Of a DNA stretch of 64,000 nucleotides, positions 63,950-64,000 are shown piece by piece. The position numbers were made by a program, and so were the translations under genes. The DNA lies in assembly GCF_004011505.1 (NCBI RefSeq), contig NZ_SAUN01000001.1, positions 5,022,001-5,086,000 of the forward strand. Direction: 5' to 3'. The notes beneath the pieces were generated by a model. It saw only the letters and a list, made by a program, of their open reading frames with translations. It was not told where the DNA came from and made no database searches. Positions within the stretch are counted from its first letter, which is position 1, and every line of letters starts with the position of its first letter. This DNA is from Nonomuraea polychroma. GTDB lineage: Bacteria > Actinomycetota > Actinomycetes > Streptosporangiales > Streptosporangiaceae.

Positions 63950-64000
63950 TCAGTGGTGGCGCGGCTCCAGTTCTTCGCCAATGTGGTCAGTCTCGCCACA
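63950..64000 (-). CDS. Possible C-terminal end of a gene running in from the right
   Basis: The last 51 bases can be read on the minus strand as 16 codons (CGETDHIGEELEPRHH) followed by TGA at 63952-63950. The segment is too short for family assignment, and codon bias is only weakly supportive. Confidence 0.3.
   Translation of the reverse strand, partial: CGETDHIGEELEPRHH

Overview
The window is chromosomal DNA of a high-GC actinomycete. Marker genes are a Pup-proteasome system (pup, dop, the ATPase arc/mpa), a WhiB regulator, the mycothiol ligase mshC, a fabG-fabI (mabA-inhA type) pair, DUF3090 and DUF3099 proteins, and many GTG starts. The order pup/dop/arc/trmI/RecB nuclease, then metH/PAC2, then mshC/DUF3090/histidine phosphatase follows the Rv2111c-Rv2135c region of Mycobacterium tuberculosis as I remember it. 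Gene content suggests a Streptosporangiaceae-type organism such as Nonomuraea; that is inference.

Layout. 0-10 kb: 3' end of dinB, a tandem endonuclease-VII/HNH gene where prcB would be expected, pup (ending GGE), a small membrane protein on the opposite strand, dop, then an inserted block (acyltransferase, diaminopropionate ammonia-lyase-like enzyme, orphan hypF), then arc. 10-20.5 kb: trmI, a double GNAT, a GAF-like protein, an RmlD-like reductase, an FHA protein with a Pro/Gln repeat linker, a site-2 protease, a RecB-type nuclease and a two-component system. 20.5-27.2 kb: a five-gene oligopeptide ABC transporter and a small membrane protein. 27.3-34.5 kb: a HAD phosphatase, a 1-kb repeat-rich non-coding tract, metH, a universal stress protein and a PAC2-family protein. 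34.7-38.3 kb: a TetR-like protein without its DNA-binding domain, a CbiX/HemD pair, peptide deformylase and WhiB.

38.3-50.1 kb is the main accessory region. It holds a gmhB-like phosphatase and a glycosyltransferase on the minus strand, and a ten-gene, mostly 4-bp-overlapping plus-strand operon: carbamoyltransferase, GT2, GT9, GT4, gmhA, hldE, SDR, GT9, UXS-like epimerase, cysteine hydrolase. Together these would make ADP-heptose and build a carbamoylated heptose-containing glycan or glycoconjugate, unexpected in a bacterium without LPS.

50.4-64 kb: the mycothiol block (mshC, NRDE protein, kinase-like protein, DUF3090, histidine phosphatase), an aldo/keto reductase, a secreted anchored protein, fabI/fabG, tldD/tldE, two decayed pseudogenes flanking a low-molecular-weight tyrosine phosphatase, dodecin, DUF3099, and a three-hairpin RNA with C5 loops matching the actinobacterial 6C RNA class.

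A recurring non-standard element is a family of very short ORFs (20-47 codons, MSE/MTERSEG-type peptides) that end in an SD sequence and overlap the next gene's start by 4 bases. They occur before the FHA gene, hemD and the SCO1664-like gene.
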